Of a stretch of 64,000 nt of DNA, positions 11,854 to 22,720 are shown piece by piece (position 1 is the stretch's first letter; every line of letters begins with the position of its first letter). Below the pieces are notes generated by a model. It was not told where the DNA came from and did not search any database. It saw nothing but the letters and a program-made list of their open reading frames with translations. Source of the stretch: Rachycentron canadum (taxonomy: Eukaryota > Chordata > Actinopteri > Carangiformes > Rachycentridae); contig CM076662.1 in assembly GCA_038496675.1 (NCBI GenBank), positions 20,309,523 to 20,373,522 on the forward strand. The letters are read 5' to 3'. Made by a program: the position numbers and the translations under genes.

Positions 11854-11993
11854 CTCTAGCAACCTGTCTCCTGCCTTGAGGCGGCCATCTTGGATGGCAG
11901 CTCCCCGAGGCAGTATGTTCTTTACGTAGATGGGTGCAGAGCCTCCGATGGGAACGTCCCGTGACGTAATACTGAAGCCGAGTCCCTCAGGAC
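11854..11993 (-). CDS. pard3: pard3 internal coding exon (about coding exon 10): first half of PDZ2
   Basis: A 140-nt exon with two bases completing Gly and then 46 codons ending in phase 0. It begins PEGLGFSITSRDVPIGGSAP, with the GLGF carboxylate-binding loop, and continues IYVKNILPRGAAIQDGRLKA then GDRLLE. This is nearly identical to vertebrate PARD3 PDZ2, and differs from PARD3B, which has a different segment after GLGF. The acceptor is CCCCCACAG before GTCCTGAGG; the donor is CTAGAG/GTGAGAGG. PAR-3 PDZ2 binds membrane phosphoinositides (established knowledge); the Lys/Arg residues used for this are partly in this exon and in the preceding KKVGRR stretch. Confidence 0.98.
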
Positions 11994-12452
11994 CTGTGGG
12001 GTGAGAAGAAAGCACAAGTCCTTATGATGAAATCTGGTTTCATCTTGAGACAAAAGCAGTAGCTCCTCCCTCCACAGCACTGTAGCTCAGACTACTGCAA
12101 ATAAGTTCATTTTCATCCTTAGGATTTGACGTAAGTGCAGGTAATCCTAGTGTTGAGAGTTTACGGGAGACATGTGGCTTAAGGGTTGGAGTTTGATCAG
12201 GATTGAAGAGTTAAAAACAACCTCAGGAAATTAAATAAATCTGAAAAGGGGAACTGAATCAACACCTCACTGTCACATCAACATTAATAAACAATTACAT
12301 TTTGGACCAAAATCAACTCAGTTAGAAGGAACCAGCGCAGTGTGTCAGTGGATTTCCTCATGAAGGTGGAATACATTTGAGCAGAGTTGACCCAAGTTGA
12401 ACTGGTGCAACTGACCAATTGCAAACTGTTCTGACATTGAAGGTCATCCAGG

Positions 12453-12453
<1 letters not shown>

Positions 12454-12509
<56 letters not shown>

Positions 12510-12516
12510 CACACTT

Positions 12517-12561
<45 letters not shown>
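12454..12561. repeat. Self-complementary GT-AT-CA microsatellite
   Basis: About 42 bp of GT, then TATATA tracts around acactttatat, then about 35 bp of CA. The GT and CA arms are complementary, so the tract can fold into a hairpin or cruciform. Open reading frames across it are artefacts of the repeat. Confidence 0.95.
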
Positions 12562-12564
<3 letters not shown>

Positions 12565-13143
12565 TAAGTCAAGTTGGCCTTGACTCAGCTCTTATGAACA
12601 CGGTGACCTTTAGGAGAAGCCTCTTATTTGTTGTGTTGCACAAACTTTTCTTCATATCCTTCATTTACATCCTTAGACATAACAAACAGAGCTTTGGTTT
12701 CCATCAGCAAAACTAGTTACAGCAAACAGTAGCCATCTCTCAACCCAACCACATGTACTTTTTGGGGCGACCTGGCCCACATACCTTTGGATGTTGCTGA
12801 TCTCTCAGTGCTTATTAACAATCTATGTTTAAATAAAAAAATGTTTTTCCTGCAACCCCTTAAGACTGGTTTATCATGAACTGTAATCATCATATCAACA
12901 ATCTGGACTGACAAAGTTTCAACTCAGGAAATGAGGAGAAATTCTGCATCCTGTCAGCAGAGAGCTCAAGTGGGTTTATAGTGAATAATTAAAGGAAGAT
13001 ATATTGTAAGGCACGGCAGCTTAATGCTTTCTAAGTAAGATGTTGGACTATGTAATGAGTACATGCAATTACATGCTGCCAGGAAGGAGCTTCAGCCTGA
13101 AGACTTTTAATATTTTTGCCGGATATTTAATTGAAGCCGGGAA

Positions 13144-13144
<1 letters not shown>

Positions 13145-13177
<33 letters not shown>
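13145..13177. repeat. Homopolymer A33
   Basis: An uninterrupted run of 33 A on the plus strand (U33 in the pard3 transcript). It could be the tail of an old retroposed element or simple slippage; no element body is recognised to its left. Confidence 0.9.
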
Positions 13178-13178
<1 letters not shown>

Positions 13179-13273
13179 ACCTGCACTCTCCTGGGTTATG
13201 CAGTGGTTTGTTTCAAGCATGTCCATCTCTGTCAGCATGTTAATGATCAACACACTTAGGCCAGTAACCCCCA

Positions 13274-13301
13274 TCCTCCTCCTCCTCCTCCTCCTCCTCC
13301 A
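13274..13301. repeat. CCT triplet repeat
   Basis: Nine or so CCT units, 100 bp from the A33 run. Purine-rich GGA in the pard3 transcript. Confidence 0.9.
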
Positions 13302-13554
13302 CAAGCATTACATCTGGCCATATCCTGAGCTCTTACAGCTCTGATCAAGTCACCACATGTTCATTCTTCAGAGAGCTTTGTAGAGAGACTGTTCCAGATG
13401 ACATTGTGTGCAAGGCTGTAAAACAAAGTCAAAATAAGAACAATAATGCGCGTCCGTGCTGTATCAGAGTACTGGGCCTAATCCTGGAGCCTGTCTGACT
13501 GAGCTGCTGCAAAGAAAAGCAGAACGCTTAGCTATTCTGTTTCACATCCTCTAC

Positions 13555-13830
13555 CCTAATCCCCTACATTGATGAGCCAATCAACTTCCCACAGGCAGAC
13601 GAGGTGCGGTATTACACTCACCGGTAAATGCCTGTGGCGTTCCTGGCTTTAAACAGGGAGGAGGATCTTTAAAACTCCCATTAGCTTGATTAAGACATAC
13701 CTAAGCAATTTCCTGTGCAGAATGGGATTCTTTGATTGATTTTGATACTCTCCGGGATTTGTGAGCAGACCGGTGTCTGATTCAAGCACATAAACAATGT
13801 GGGAGTTTAATCTGCGCTCAAAGCTGTGGG
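13555..13830. promoter_or_regulatory. Candidate conserved noncoding element
   Basis: A repeat-free 270-bp block with motif-rich text such as cccattagcttgattaagac, tttgattgattttgatactc and cacataaacaatgtgggag (a FOX/SOX-like core aaacaat). No coding potential. The claim of conservation is inference from composition only. Confidence 0.25.
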
Positions 13831-15109
13831 CTTAAGTCGGTACTCAAAACAAAACAGATGAGCCAAATGGCCTCTTGGGAATCGCTGTTAATCCCCGCAA
13901 GTGTCTGCTCCGACAACAGCAAACAAAAAGGTGGAATGAGAAAAGATAACATCTTTGAGTGAGAACATAACAGATCCTCCTGGCAAATCGTGCACAGAGC
14001 GCAGTGTTTTTCTAGGTATTATGACAAAGCAGAGTGAGAGGACGGCGACTGCGGTAGAGGAGCGAGTGGAAATAGCTATCAGCCAGGAAGGAGTATGCAA
14101 CAAGCAGCTGGGAGTTCTTATGTTTTATGCTCTGGCTCGATTCCAGCCAAGAGAGGGAACAGATTCTGGGCGAAAACTTCAGCGGGCATATGGTGCAGCC
14201 CTGTCAGACTCTTTGCTGTGGCATTTGACAGCACGCAGGGACCAGCGGCTGCTTAGCAACAAGCTCTCTGGCCCTGAGACCTGGCGCCGACACCTGGTAT
14301 CCTGTTGGCATAGGCTTGCACCACCTGTGCCAGCTGTCAGTCAAAGACTACACTGAGGAGATCTCCCCCGAAGTTTTAATCCCGACGTCGCCTTTCATTC
14401 TGCGTTTCCACCTCCTAGATTCTGCAGAGTCCACTGTTGGCTGCTGACATCGGTACACCAAACTCTGGGTGTTTGTAAGCCTGTTACATCATCTCTCAGG
14501 TTTTGCATGCTTCTGTGTTTGCACCATCTCTCAACAAACTGCTCCTGCACTTGTCTTGGTGTGGCGCGAGCGGGGAAATTGCTTGTTTATTCGGTTGGAA
14601 TACAAAGTCTAAGAAAACACAAAGAATCCATCTTGTTTTTGAAAGCCAGAGGAATTCAAAGCATGATGGGAGACTTTCACAGAACCTTCTGGAAAGCTGA
14701 TACTTCAAAAACAAAACGATGTAATACATCAAGGAAAGGACTGATGTGACTGCTTTTTTCCCCACAATAACAACAGAACTTATCTGAGAATGTGTCTCTA
14801 CGTTCCCAGACTCTAGTGACTGTTACAGCTCCAGTCAGACAGAGAAAGGCTGATAGCCAAGTGCATTGCAGCAGTGGGTTTGCACCCACCCCTCTTCTAC
14901 ATAAAAACTGGCATCTCACATCACTGTGTTTCTCAGATTCTTCATCAGAATGGCTCAGGTGACCCTCACTCCACCATGCACTCCATCACAAACTACAATT
15001 ACCGTCTCGTGGTTGTCTGCCTCCACCACTCAGACTAGTTTCAGGTTGCATCCCTGTGTATTCAACATCACATAAAACATTAAGCAAATTTTGTCATAAC
15101 TGCTGTTAA

Positions 15110-15395
15110 ATCTTGAGTTACGGCTAAAAACGTGTTTTTGTGAGGTCACGCTGACCTTTGACCACCACAATTTAATCCCTTCATCTTTGAGTCTCAGTGG
15201 ATTCCCTTGAAGAGTTCTCGAGATTTTGTGTTCACAAAATCATGTTTATGGTCACAGTGATGTTGACATTTGACCTTTGGTGGCTAAAGTCTAATCATCT
15301 TGCAGTTAAATCCTGGTGAAGTTTTGAGGCAAAGTTGAAGTGTGACTGAGACACTGAGTTCACTGTGAGCTTGACCTTTGACCACCAAAACAAAA
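15110..15395 (+). repeat. Dispersed teleost repeat with DR1-like motifs, copy 1
   Basis: Contains tgacctttgaccaccacaat, then phrases on sentence-like repeats (agtctcagtggattcccttg, gagttctcgagattttgtgt, ttcacaaaatcatg) that I recognise from a widespread fish repeat. TGACCTTTGACC occurs at 15152-15163 and 15372-15383, with a one-mismatch version at 15264-15275. A related copy is at 50,095-50,375. Confidence 0.7.
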
Positions 15396-15511
15396 CAATA
15401 TTCCAGCTCTGGCTCTGTGCTGCAGTGTCGAAGAGACAGCTGCCTGTGAACACAGGAAACACAAAGTCTACGTAATCTCCGCCTCCCCGCGCTCACCTTT
15501 CATCACCTCAC

Positions 15512-15915
15512 CTTTCTTTAGCTGGATGTTGAGCCTCCTCCCGACTTTTTTGGCATACCCTCCCGTTGGGGTGGAGTTTAGCCCCCTCTGAGGTGAGTGT
15601 GTGTGTCCTGTCGGAGGTTTGGCCGCGGAGACCGCCGGGTGAGTCAGGGGAGGGAAGCCGTCGGCTGAGTTCGGGTGAGCGTGGGAATGAGGGTGTGGGT
15701 GCGTTTGGGAGCCGTGCCGGGACATCCTCTGCGGGGTGTGGTCCACGCCAGACGCTGTGCTGCCGGTCAGGGAGTCGGGGCTGAAGCGGCCCGAGGCGTA
15801 CGCCGGGTTCCTCTCGGCGTGGGACAGCTGCTCGTAGTGGGCCTTCATGGAAGACGGCACCACGTGAAACATGATGACGGGAGAGCGCATGGCCTGACGG
15901 AACATGTTCTGGGCT
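15512..15915 (-). CDS. pard3: pard3 internal coding exon (about coding exon 9): end of PDZ1, His/Pro-rich linker, start of PDZ2
   Basis: At 404 nt this is the longest exon here, with 134 complete codons. The first part, AQNMFRQAMRSPVIMFHVVP, finishes PDZ1. Next comes a linker with YEQLSHAERNPAYASGRFSP, then a His/Pro/Ser-rich stretch (SQTHPHPHSHAHPNSADG) and TGHTHSPQRGLNSTPTGGYA. It ends KKVGRRLNIQLKKG, the first strand of PDZ2. The acceptor is CCTTCTCCAG before AGCCCAGAA; the donor is AAGAAAG/GTGAGGTG. The open frame runs on past the donor (GEVMKGER...), but the next exon joins exactly in phase at Gly-Pro-Glu. The exon is GC-rich compared with the flanking introns. The His-rich part is longer and more repetitive than the mammalian linker. 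Confidence 0.97.
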
Positions 15916-18027
15916 CTGGAGAAGGAGCGGCAGGAAGCAGAGATTTGGAAAGGGAAGAGGATGGAGAGAGGGAGTCAATTAACCCTAAATGTCTTTCTAT
16001 TCATTCTTGTCTAGTGAAGCTCTCCACCTCCACCACATCTCTCTCTCGCTCACGCACACACACATACACACACCAAGCCTATAGATATAAAATCCATCTT
16101 CGCCCACCTGAACATTCTGACATGTTAATTAATACTTATTGCCAGTGTGAGCAGCTCTAAAAAGAGACTGAACCCTCCCCAACAGCTCCATCACATAATC
16201 CCCTCATTTGATAAAAGGAGACCTCTACCCGATGGATAGTTTGCAGAAAATCCTCTTTTAACCCCCCACCCCCTCCTCTCGATGTGAGCTCATGTACAGT
16301 AGGTGCGAATGAAACTTATGTTGGCTGTCAGCACCCTGTAACAGCGGAGCCTTGTTAGCACCACCTGTTTCAATAAAGCAGTCTGTGGTATGTCCCCCCC
16401 CTCCCTCCTGACAGCTGAACTGACACTGGGGAAAATGCCGGACCCCAGAATTTCTATCTCTCCTCGCACCCCTTGAATGATGACTAAAAACGTACCCCTC
16501 CCTCCCCCTCTAGAGAATCCTGTAGCCCACTTTTTTCCCCAGCCGCTAATAACCTCCCCCCTGCGGAGGATGACCTCGCCTTGCCATCTTTTACGATTTC
16601 AGGCTGGATCGAGTAGCAGACGAGATGTAATCTGCTCCCTTATAAAAATACCATTAAACAGCCAGAGCAACTGTTGATGCTCTTGTAATAACACTATGTG
16701 TGGAAGCCTTATTCCCATCCATTACTTGACTAATGGCTCTCACAATACGACTGTCTGGGACACTATAATGTGACTGGGATTACAGGCCAAATCATATGCA
16801 GTCATTTCTCATGTATCTCTTGTTATGGTTTTGGTTTAATTGCCTTGTGTTGACATAGATTTCTACCTTCGCTCCGGTACAATGGGGCTCTGTAATGACC
16901 TGACCCGGCTGAGGAAACTGATGAGTCTGATCTTTGTGTTGTAAAGGGACCAGGGACACCGTTTCAAGAAAGAGTGAGGTGAAACACCATTAACCTCCAT
17001 TGTTTTGGGATCTAAAATACATAAAAGCCTCAACAAATAAAAACAAAATTATGTGGGGTTTTTTTGCGTGAACAGATGAGGTAGCGCCTGGATTGGCAAG
17101 ACGGCGGCACGTGTGGATGCAGCAACTCTTAGCTCTCTAACTTGGTGTTAGTTATTATATTTTAGGTGCAATATAATTTAAGAGTAATATTCTGAGTGTC
17201 CTTTTGTCTGTTTTGTGTTTCTTTTTGCACTGATCAGGAGTATTTCGACAAATCTAGACACGTAGAGACCAACAATCAGGCTCACATTCACACCTACAGG
17301 CAATTTCAGAATCAGCAATCACCCAATGTGCACATCTTTGTACCCAGAGGGAACCCACACAAAGTCCACATAGAAAAACCTTGTTGTGCTGTAATAGTGC
17401 CTTTGACAGTTATCTTCCATACTGTATACCACCTCTGAATTGCACCATTGCACATGAAAACATACATATATTTGGTGCACGTTCATGCTGGTAGAAGAAG
17501 ACAGATCAAACACATGTATGCATCACTGCACTCCTGTTGTTGCAAGCAACATTATAGCTACAGTATCAAGGCATGCATGCATCATACAGGAGCTAGAAAA
17601 GAGGGAGGGGGTTAGCGGGTGGATTTGGTTGGGTAGGGGGATGAAAGCGTGAGACATGAGCAGCGCTGAAAGGCAGTGGCTATGAATGTTAGGCAGCTTT
17701 ATTCCCATTCCTCCCAGTGGACGGACAGAGAAAGGTGTTACAGTAGGAGTCCAGTGGAGCTGTTGCTGAAACACAGGGGACCAGAGCAGAGGCTGCCTCA
17801 GCGATGAAGGGTACAACCTACAGGAGTTAAAGAGGGAGGTTAGCTGAGCACAGTGACAGGCGTCAGAGGAGCACTGTGCACTGGCAGGAGCACAGACAGG
17901 AGGCACGGAGCGAGAGGATAACAGCGAAGAGGCTGTAGGTACAAGAAGAGGGAAGAAGAAGCAAAGGGTCCCAATCACACAGGAAGCCCAGGAGCTCAGC
18001 TTTGGCTCCCACGAGCTGGCGTCTTAC
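15916..18027 (-). other. pard3: Intron within PDZ1
   Basis: 2.1 kb intron with CA-rich and C-rich patches (16,050-16,075; 16,262-16,275; 16,391-16,407). The part from 17,590 to 17,960 is purine-rich on the plus strand, giving a pyrimidine-rich transcript near the 5' end of the intron. No gene or clear transposon seen. Confidence 0.75.
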
Positions 18028-18153
18028 TGTTCAAAGCGGATGTTTCGCAGGTCTCCGTTATTGATACGGACGATGCAGTCGTTCTCCTGGAAGAGGCCTT
18101 GCTGCTCGGCCTTCCCACCCCTCTCCAGACGCTTAACCAACAAGCCAAGAGTC
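18028..18153 (-). CDS. pard3: pard3 internal coding exon (about coding exon 8): middle of PDZ1
   Basis: A 126-nt exon: one base completes Arg, 41 codons, two bases start Gln. It encodes TLGLLVKRLERGGKAEQQGL then FQENDCIVRINNGDLRNIRFE, the central strands and second helix region of PDZ1. The acceptor is CATTTTCAG before GACTCTTGG; the donor is GAACA/GTAAGAC. The match to human PARD3 is close, with Gln-Gln-Gly-Leu where mammals have His-Glu-Asn-Leu and Asn-Asn-Gly where mammals have Asn-Asp-Gly. The hydrophobic core positions and the basic helix region are kept, so a functional fold is likely. Confidence 0.97.
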
Positions 18154-20599
18154 CTGAAAATGTTCAGAGGTTCATGTCAACAAGGTGCAAGATGGCATCC
18201 TTGGATTCAATATGGCTGCTTTTCTGTGGAGAACACACTTTATTATCTACTGGGCTAAAATTTCACTGTGACTTCCTTTGAACACATTGACGCTCGGGGT
18301 ATCTCTGCCAAAAAGACTTTGTGTACTGTGTAAAAAGAATAATCTTCTTATATACCTGCCTGAGACACACCTGCCCAATACCTGAAGGATTCTGGGGTTC
18401 ACCTGAAGTGTCCTTGCTGTCTTGAATTGCCATAAAATATTTGCATTTCCTGCTGATGTTCTCTGGTCTTTGCATTATTTCTATGCCTAAACGCTGCCTC
18501 TGCATTGTCACGTGTTGCTTGAAGAGAGCGTGCAGTGTGGTCCTGTCATGTGCATCATCAGTGCACCAGTGAATGCAGTCACATCACATCAGGGTGCTTT
18601 AGGGGCTGTGTGGGGGTGGTATCTATTCAAAGGCAATCAACACATTCAAAGACTCCACTGTGGTTCTGCCAGGGTTGGAGCTTTACAGGTGTGAATGTTC
18701 TAACCTCCAGGACTTCTGACTCTTTCCTCTAAACAAGGTGCTTTCAGCGAGCGACAGAAAAAAAAAAAAAAAAGGAAAGAAGAGCACCATTTAATATTTA
18801 TAGCAGGTAGGTTGAAGAGAGGCTGGTCTATCGCACTGTAGCACTTCAACTGTGCTGAGCTGCAACGGTTGTCGCCCTGTAATCCGGCATGGCAAACCAG
18901 CTTATGCCTCCCCGCACAGCCGCAGCGAGGGGCTAACTTCACCTGAAAGGGCGCTTTGCGGATTATAGACCCAAGTCTGAGGGAGAAAATCGACTGCAGG
19001 TAGGAGAAGCGCCATAAACCTAATCAGGTCTTCTTCGCCACATAGTCTGTGTCCGCCGCGTATCCAGGCTTTTTCCGAGCTGGTGCGAGCGAGCGTCGCC
19101 TAGGTAAATTGACTTGATTTTAGGGTTTAGTACTTGCCCTAGCTTCGGGCTTATAATTCAGTATGAATGGGAATGTGATTACAGAGAGGGCAGAAAAGTT
19201 CAGGAGTTGAAAAAGTTCAGACAATTCCACTGATTGAATTTGAGTGAGAACACAATGCGATTTGCCGCGGAGGGGCTATTTCTCTGATGAAAGCCGGGCA
19301 TCTTAATCTTGGGATGACGCCCACCCTGACATTTCCCCAATAAAAGAAAAGTGCATTATAAATGTGCTTTTAGGTTGATTAAGTCTGGCAGCGAGATCAG
19401 CGATATGATCTGGATTTTCAATAAAGCGCGACGGTCAGTTTTGTGGTTGCTGATCATATTTGTGAGTCCCGGGGCAGAGAGTCGTACATAAAGAAAGTTT
19501 GGACATTTGTGGGGCTGCAGTTGGCTCTGCGCTGAATATAACATACTGCTTGTAGAAACTAAAATTAAATGTTACAACCTCAACTATACTGAACTGCACC
19601 AACCTCCAAATCCTGCCTCTTTGGGTGTATTTGAACCAGATGTGAAATTCCTCTAATTCCTTCACAGCTTTGTTCCAGCTGCGTACGTGTGCGTCTGAAT
19701 TGTGTTGCTGTAGGTATGTGGGTGTGTACGTGCGTGTTGTGTGCACTGCCCAGTGTTTCCTTTGAATCACGTAAAGCCGATGTGACAGCAGCCACGGAGA
19801 AAAATATGACGGTCGCCTGCAAACCCTAAACAAGCGTGATTGATCACTGTAAACCAGCAAATGGCTTCATGATGACACGCAAACCTGTGTGCCTGTGTGT
19901 GTGTATGTGTGCATAGTATTGGTTTTGCATGAGTGATGAAGTGATTGCACACAGGCACCGAGGTGGAATGTCCACTATGCATTTGTGTGTGCGTGTCTCA
20001 TGTAATGCAGCAAACTTCTCTCTAGGCCCAAATTTACATATTTAAAGACATTTCAGGGAGCAAACAATCAACAAAAGTGAATTTATTTTTATGAGGCTAC
20101 AATGAGGCTGACAAGTCATCAGCTAAATGGGGTAAGTAGGCAATTTTCTACCTTTTAAAAGTCTAAAAGCTGTCAGGTGTGCAGCGCTTCGCAGGGAAAA
20201 ACCAACAAAATCTAAAGGTGAAAAAGTAAAACACGAAAAGCCAGGACTTCATATTGGCAAAACTACTTTCTCCAATTAAACACAGTTAAAGTGCAGGATT
20301 GTACGTAGACTAAATGGTTGTTATTCTTGTTTTTAATAAATTGCCTGTAGTTGAAACAAAACATTTATTTTCATGATAATGTTTTCCATTGTGTACTTCT
20401 AACCCTGGTCTGTACAAATCTAAACACAAAAAGTAACTAATTTTAATCAGAACGGTGTTTTATCTTTTTTTTTAATACAATTTCTGTCCTTTTTCATGTC
20501 GTATTAAATCCCTGTGGACCTGGTGTCTGCCTGTTTGTCTCCTTCACTCTCTCCCAGCCTGTCAGAGCAGCACTGTGGCTCTGCTCTGGATATTTTTAC
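18154..20599 (-). other. pard3: Intron within PDZ1
   Basis: 2.4 kb intron. An A-rich run lies at 18,759-18,773 and a GC-rich, CpG-containing block with a possible conserved element at 18,940-19,340. The remaining sequence shows short GT-rich patches (19,700-19,740; 19,890-19,915) and no recognisable gene. Confidence 0.75.
18940..19340. promoter_or_regulatory. Candidate conserved noncoding block, CpG-rich
   Basis: A block with many CpGs (gtgtccgccgcgtatccagg, gcgagcgagcgtcgcctagg, gatttgccgcggaggggc) in an otherwise CpG-poor intron, without repeats or coding potential. Could be an enhancer or minor CpG island. Function is inferred only. Confidence 0.28.
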
Positions 20600-20683
20600 C
20601 TGCGGTCCCTGCCACTGAAAGGCACCACGTGGATTCCCAGGGGCCCGCCATCGTTTGACACCTCCACCAGTTTGACTATGTCT
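20600..20683 (-). CDS. pard3: pard3 internal coding exon (about coding exon 7): first half of PDZ1
   Basis: An 84-nt exon encoding the first strands of PDZ1. The translation is DIVKLVEVSNDGGPLGIHVV followed by PFSGRDR. The carboxylate-binding loop is PLGI, the PAR-3 PDZ1 version of GLGF. The acceptor is CGTCTCCCAG; the donor is CGCAG/GTAAAAA, which is weaker than the others because of the A-rich intron side. The other AG two bases downstream would put a TAG stop in frame, so it is rejected. PDZ1 of PAR-3 binds PAR-6 and the C termini of JAM-family adhesion proteins (established knowledge). The upstream intron has a long CT-rich tract next to the acceptor. Confidence 0.96.
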
Positions 20684-22628
20684 CTGGGAGACGGTGACGG
20701 ATGGAAGATGGAGAGAGAGGTGGGTGGGTGAGGGGAAAGGGAGTGGAGAGAGGAGAGGAGAGGGGTGACACCATGTGGGCAAAAACAAAAACAGGAAATG
20801 AGATGATGATGAAAGGGGGAAAAAAAAAAAAGATGATAAAAACAACAGTAAACAATAAATGAACAAAAGTAGAATGCAAGGAGGAGCTGGAGGAGACATT
20901 CAACAAAGACAATAAAAATAGAGTAATCCAAATAAATCAAACACATGTTAGGGATAACAAGGAAGGATTTGAAAAGCCCTCACACACACACAACTTAGAA
21001 GTAAAACAATCTATAAAGGGAGAAAAACCTGTCAAAATGCTAGATATCTATTTTTTGGGTGGGGTGCAAAACCTCCCAGAAGCTCATAAATATTAAAACA
21101 CCAGTTCTCCAATTCAATGTTATGTTATTGGAGGAACTTTGGTGTTTATCACATGACATTTGCAGCTGAAACGCAGCGCAGACCCTGAGTGAAAACATCA
21201 AATGTCACTGAGTCACGTCTGGGGGAATAAAGCTGGAGGCCTGTACCTCTGCCTTGTTAAACTCAGCTGTCACATCGCCGCTTTCATGTGGAAAACCTTC
21301 CCTCTATGTATTTTCTTTTTCTCTCCTTTTGTGTTGGGTTGTGTTGCGGAGGCATGACGGGCTTAACCGCTGCGCCACAACGAGGAATGAGCTGAAATTC
21401 ACTCCATCGCTGAGGTACTTTGACACGCTGCGTGTTTTAGCTACAAATGTCAACAAGTCGAGTGGATGCTTTCTTATGTTTTTTTGAAGTGGGGACAGAT
21501 GAAGGCTGTTGATGTGCAAACTGCTTTGTGCGGATGAAAAACACAGCACAGGCTTAATGAAGTTGGGAAAAGATAAATTCAAACTTTATCCTCTCCCCGG
21601 ACAGATTCATTTCCCATGAAGCCCTCTGCTGTAAAACATTTTATTGCTTTTATATAGGGATGAATATTCTTGATGTGATCCTTTGACCCTTTAAAAGCAC
21701 AAAACAGTTACGGTGATTTGCTTTCGCGATGCAACACTCGTCACTTGTCTCTGTGTGGCTGTAAAACATCTACACACAGGCAGATTTTTTTTTAAGATGC
21801 CAAATCTAATCACTTCACAGCTTTGATACAATGACTATGATTAGCTCGGGGAAAATGGGCCCCTTGTTGACAACTAAGAGGCGGGAGATGGCGGATTCTC
21901 TGGGAATTCATAGGAATAATAATACCATACCTGCATATTAAACTGGAAGCATGCAACGGAGCAAAGAAACAACACAAAACACAGTTGTTAATAAAAGGAG
22001 CTGAATGGGTTAGTGTGTGGGAGAGCTCTGATGGCGAGACGAGGATCATTTTTGCTCGCACAAAAGAGAATTATGCAAATCAGGAAGTGGGGTTGAAATG
22101 AGATTTTCTACAAACAAACCTCGGATTACAACACAAAAACTGCTGCTCCACCTTTTTAAATGGTTCTTACGTAGAGAAAGGGAGGAGACGGTCAAGTTTA
22201 AAGACAAAGTTTAGTGTCATACAACTTGATTGTACTTTAGGCCATGGTAATAATCACACACGGTCATCATTCCTCATAGAAAAGATGGCAAAACTACAAA
22301 AAGTACCTTTATAATGACCCAGGATTATCTAATGGGGACATGTAGTTTTGGTGACACTAAAAATATAAAAAATTTCATTTCAAATCCGAGTCCATCTGGA
22401 AAAAACATTCATTCATAGCAAAACGTTCAACACAATATGTCCAAAAACACTCCTCAAATTAAGTTTAAGTCTTCATTTAGACAGTGGTAGATGGTGGACA
22501 TCACATCATCCTCCTAAACATTCAGCGGTGTAACTAACGTTTACTCCAGCGTTAGTCGCTTTACTGAGTTTCAGGAAGGACAAAAGGCAAAAAACTTGGG
22601 GAATCTGATCCACGAGTGAGCGACTTAC
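20684..22628 (-). other. pard3: Intron just before PDZ1
   Basis: 1.9 kb intron. The 3' splice end is strongly pyrimidine-rich on the transcribed strand (20,690-20,830), which explains the Ser/Pro/Phe-rich open frames there; these are not genes. Nothing else recognised. Confidence 0.8.
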
Positions 22629-22720
22629 TCGAGCGACCTCACTGGGGTGTGGTCCAGGCAGGAGTCGGCTCGTCCCACCGGCTCGATCCGACCGTTTTCT
22701 TCCTCTCTGGCCTCTTCCTC
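22629..22720 (-). CDS. pard3: pard3 internal coding exon (about coding exon 6): acidic linker before PDZ1
   Basis: A 92-nt exon with 30 complete codons plus two bases. The acceptor is TTTGCTCCAG before GAGGAAGAG; the donor is CTCGA/GTAAGTC. The translation opens EEEAREEENGRIEPVGRADS and continues CLDHTPVRSL. It aligns to the acidic PARD3 segment just before PDZ1; GRIEPVGRADS corresponds to SRVEPVGHADT in human. The acidic run EEEAREEE is followed by a short basic patch. The last two bases (GA) pair with the first base of the next exon to make Glu, and the frame then runs straight into PDZ1. It sits 17.3 kb downstream of the previous exon. It has no start codon of its own; it was found by homology and splice signals. 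Confidence 0.92.

Larger units (their letters stand above)
11994..15511 (-). other. pard3: Intron inside the start of PDZ2
   Basis: 3.5 kb intron. It holds a GT-AT-CA self-complementary microsatellite (12454-12561), an A33 run (13145-13177), a CCT repeat (13274-13301), a possible conserved noncoding block (13555-13830) and a dispersed repeat with nuclear-receptor-like motifs (15110-15395). Open frames over 13,955-14,356 and 14,496-14,919 are not supported as genes. Confidence 0.75.

Noticed and set aside
12284..12716. Open frames rich in Cys-Val and Thr-His
   Set aside because: Translation of the GT/CA microsatellite.
13955..14356. 133-residue plus-strand open frame
   Set aside because: No homology recognised and no splice or promoter context; likely chance.
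15508..15978. 156-residue open frame overlapping the PDZ1/PDZ2 linker exon
   Set aside because: It is a shifted frame of the real pard3 exon; the frame that joins to both neighbouring exons is the other one.
20504..20946. 131-residue minus-strand open frame
   Set aside because: Only the short PDZ1 exon in the overlapping frame is real; the rest is the pyrimidine tract before the acceptor.
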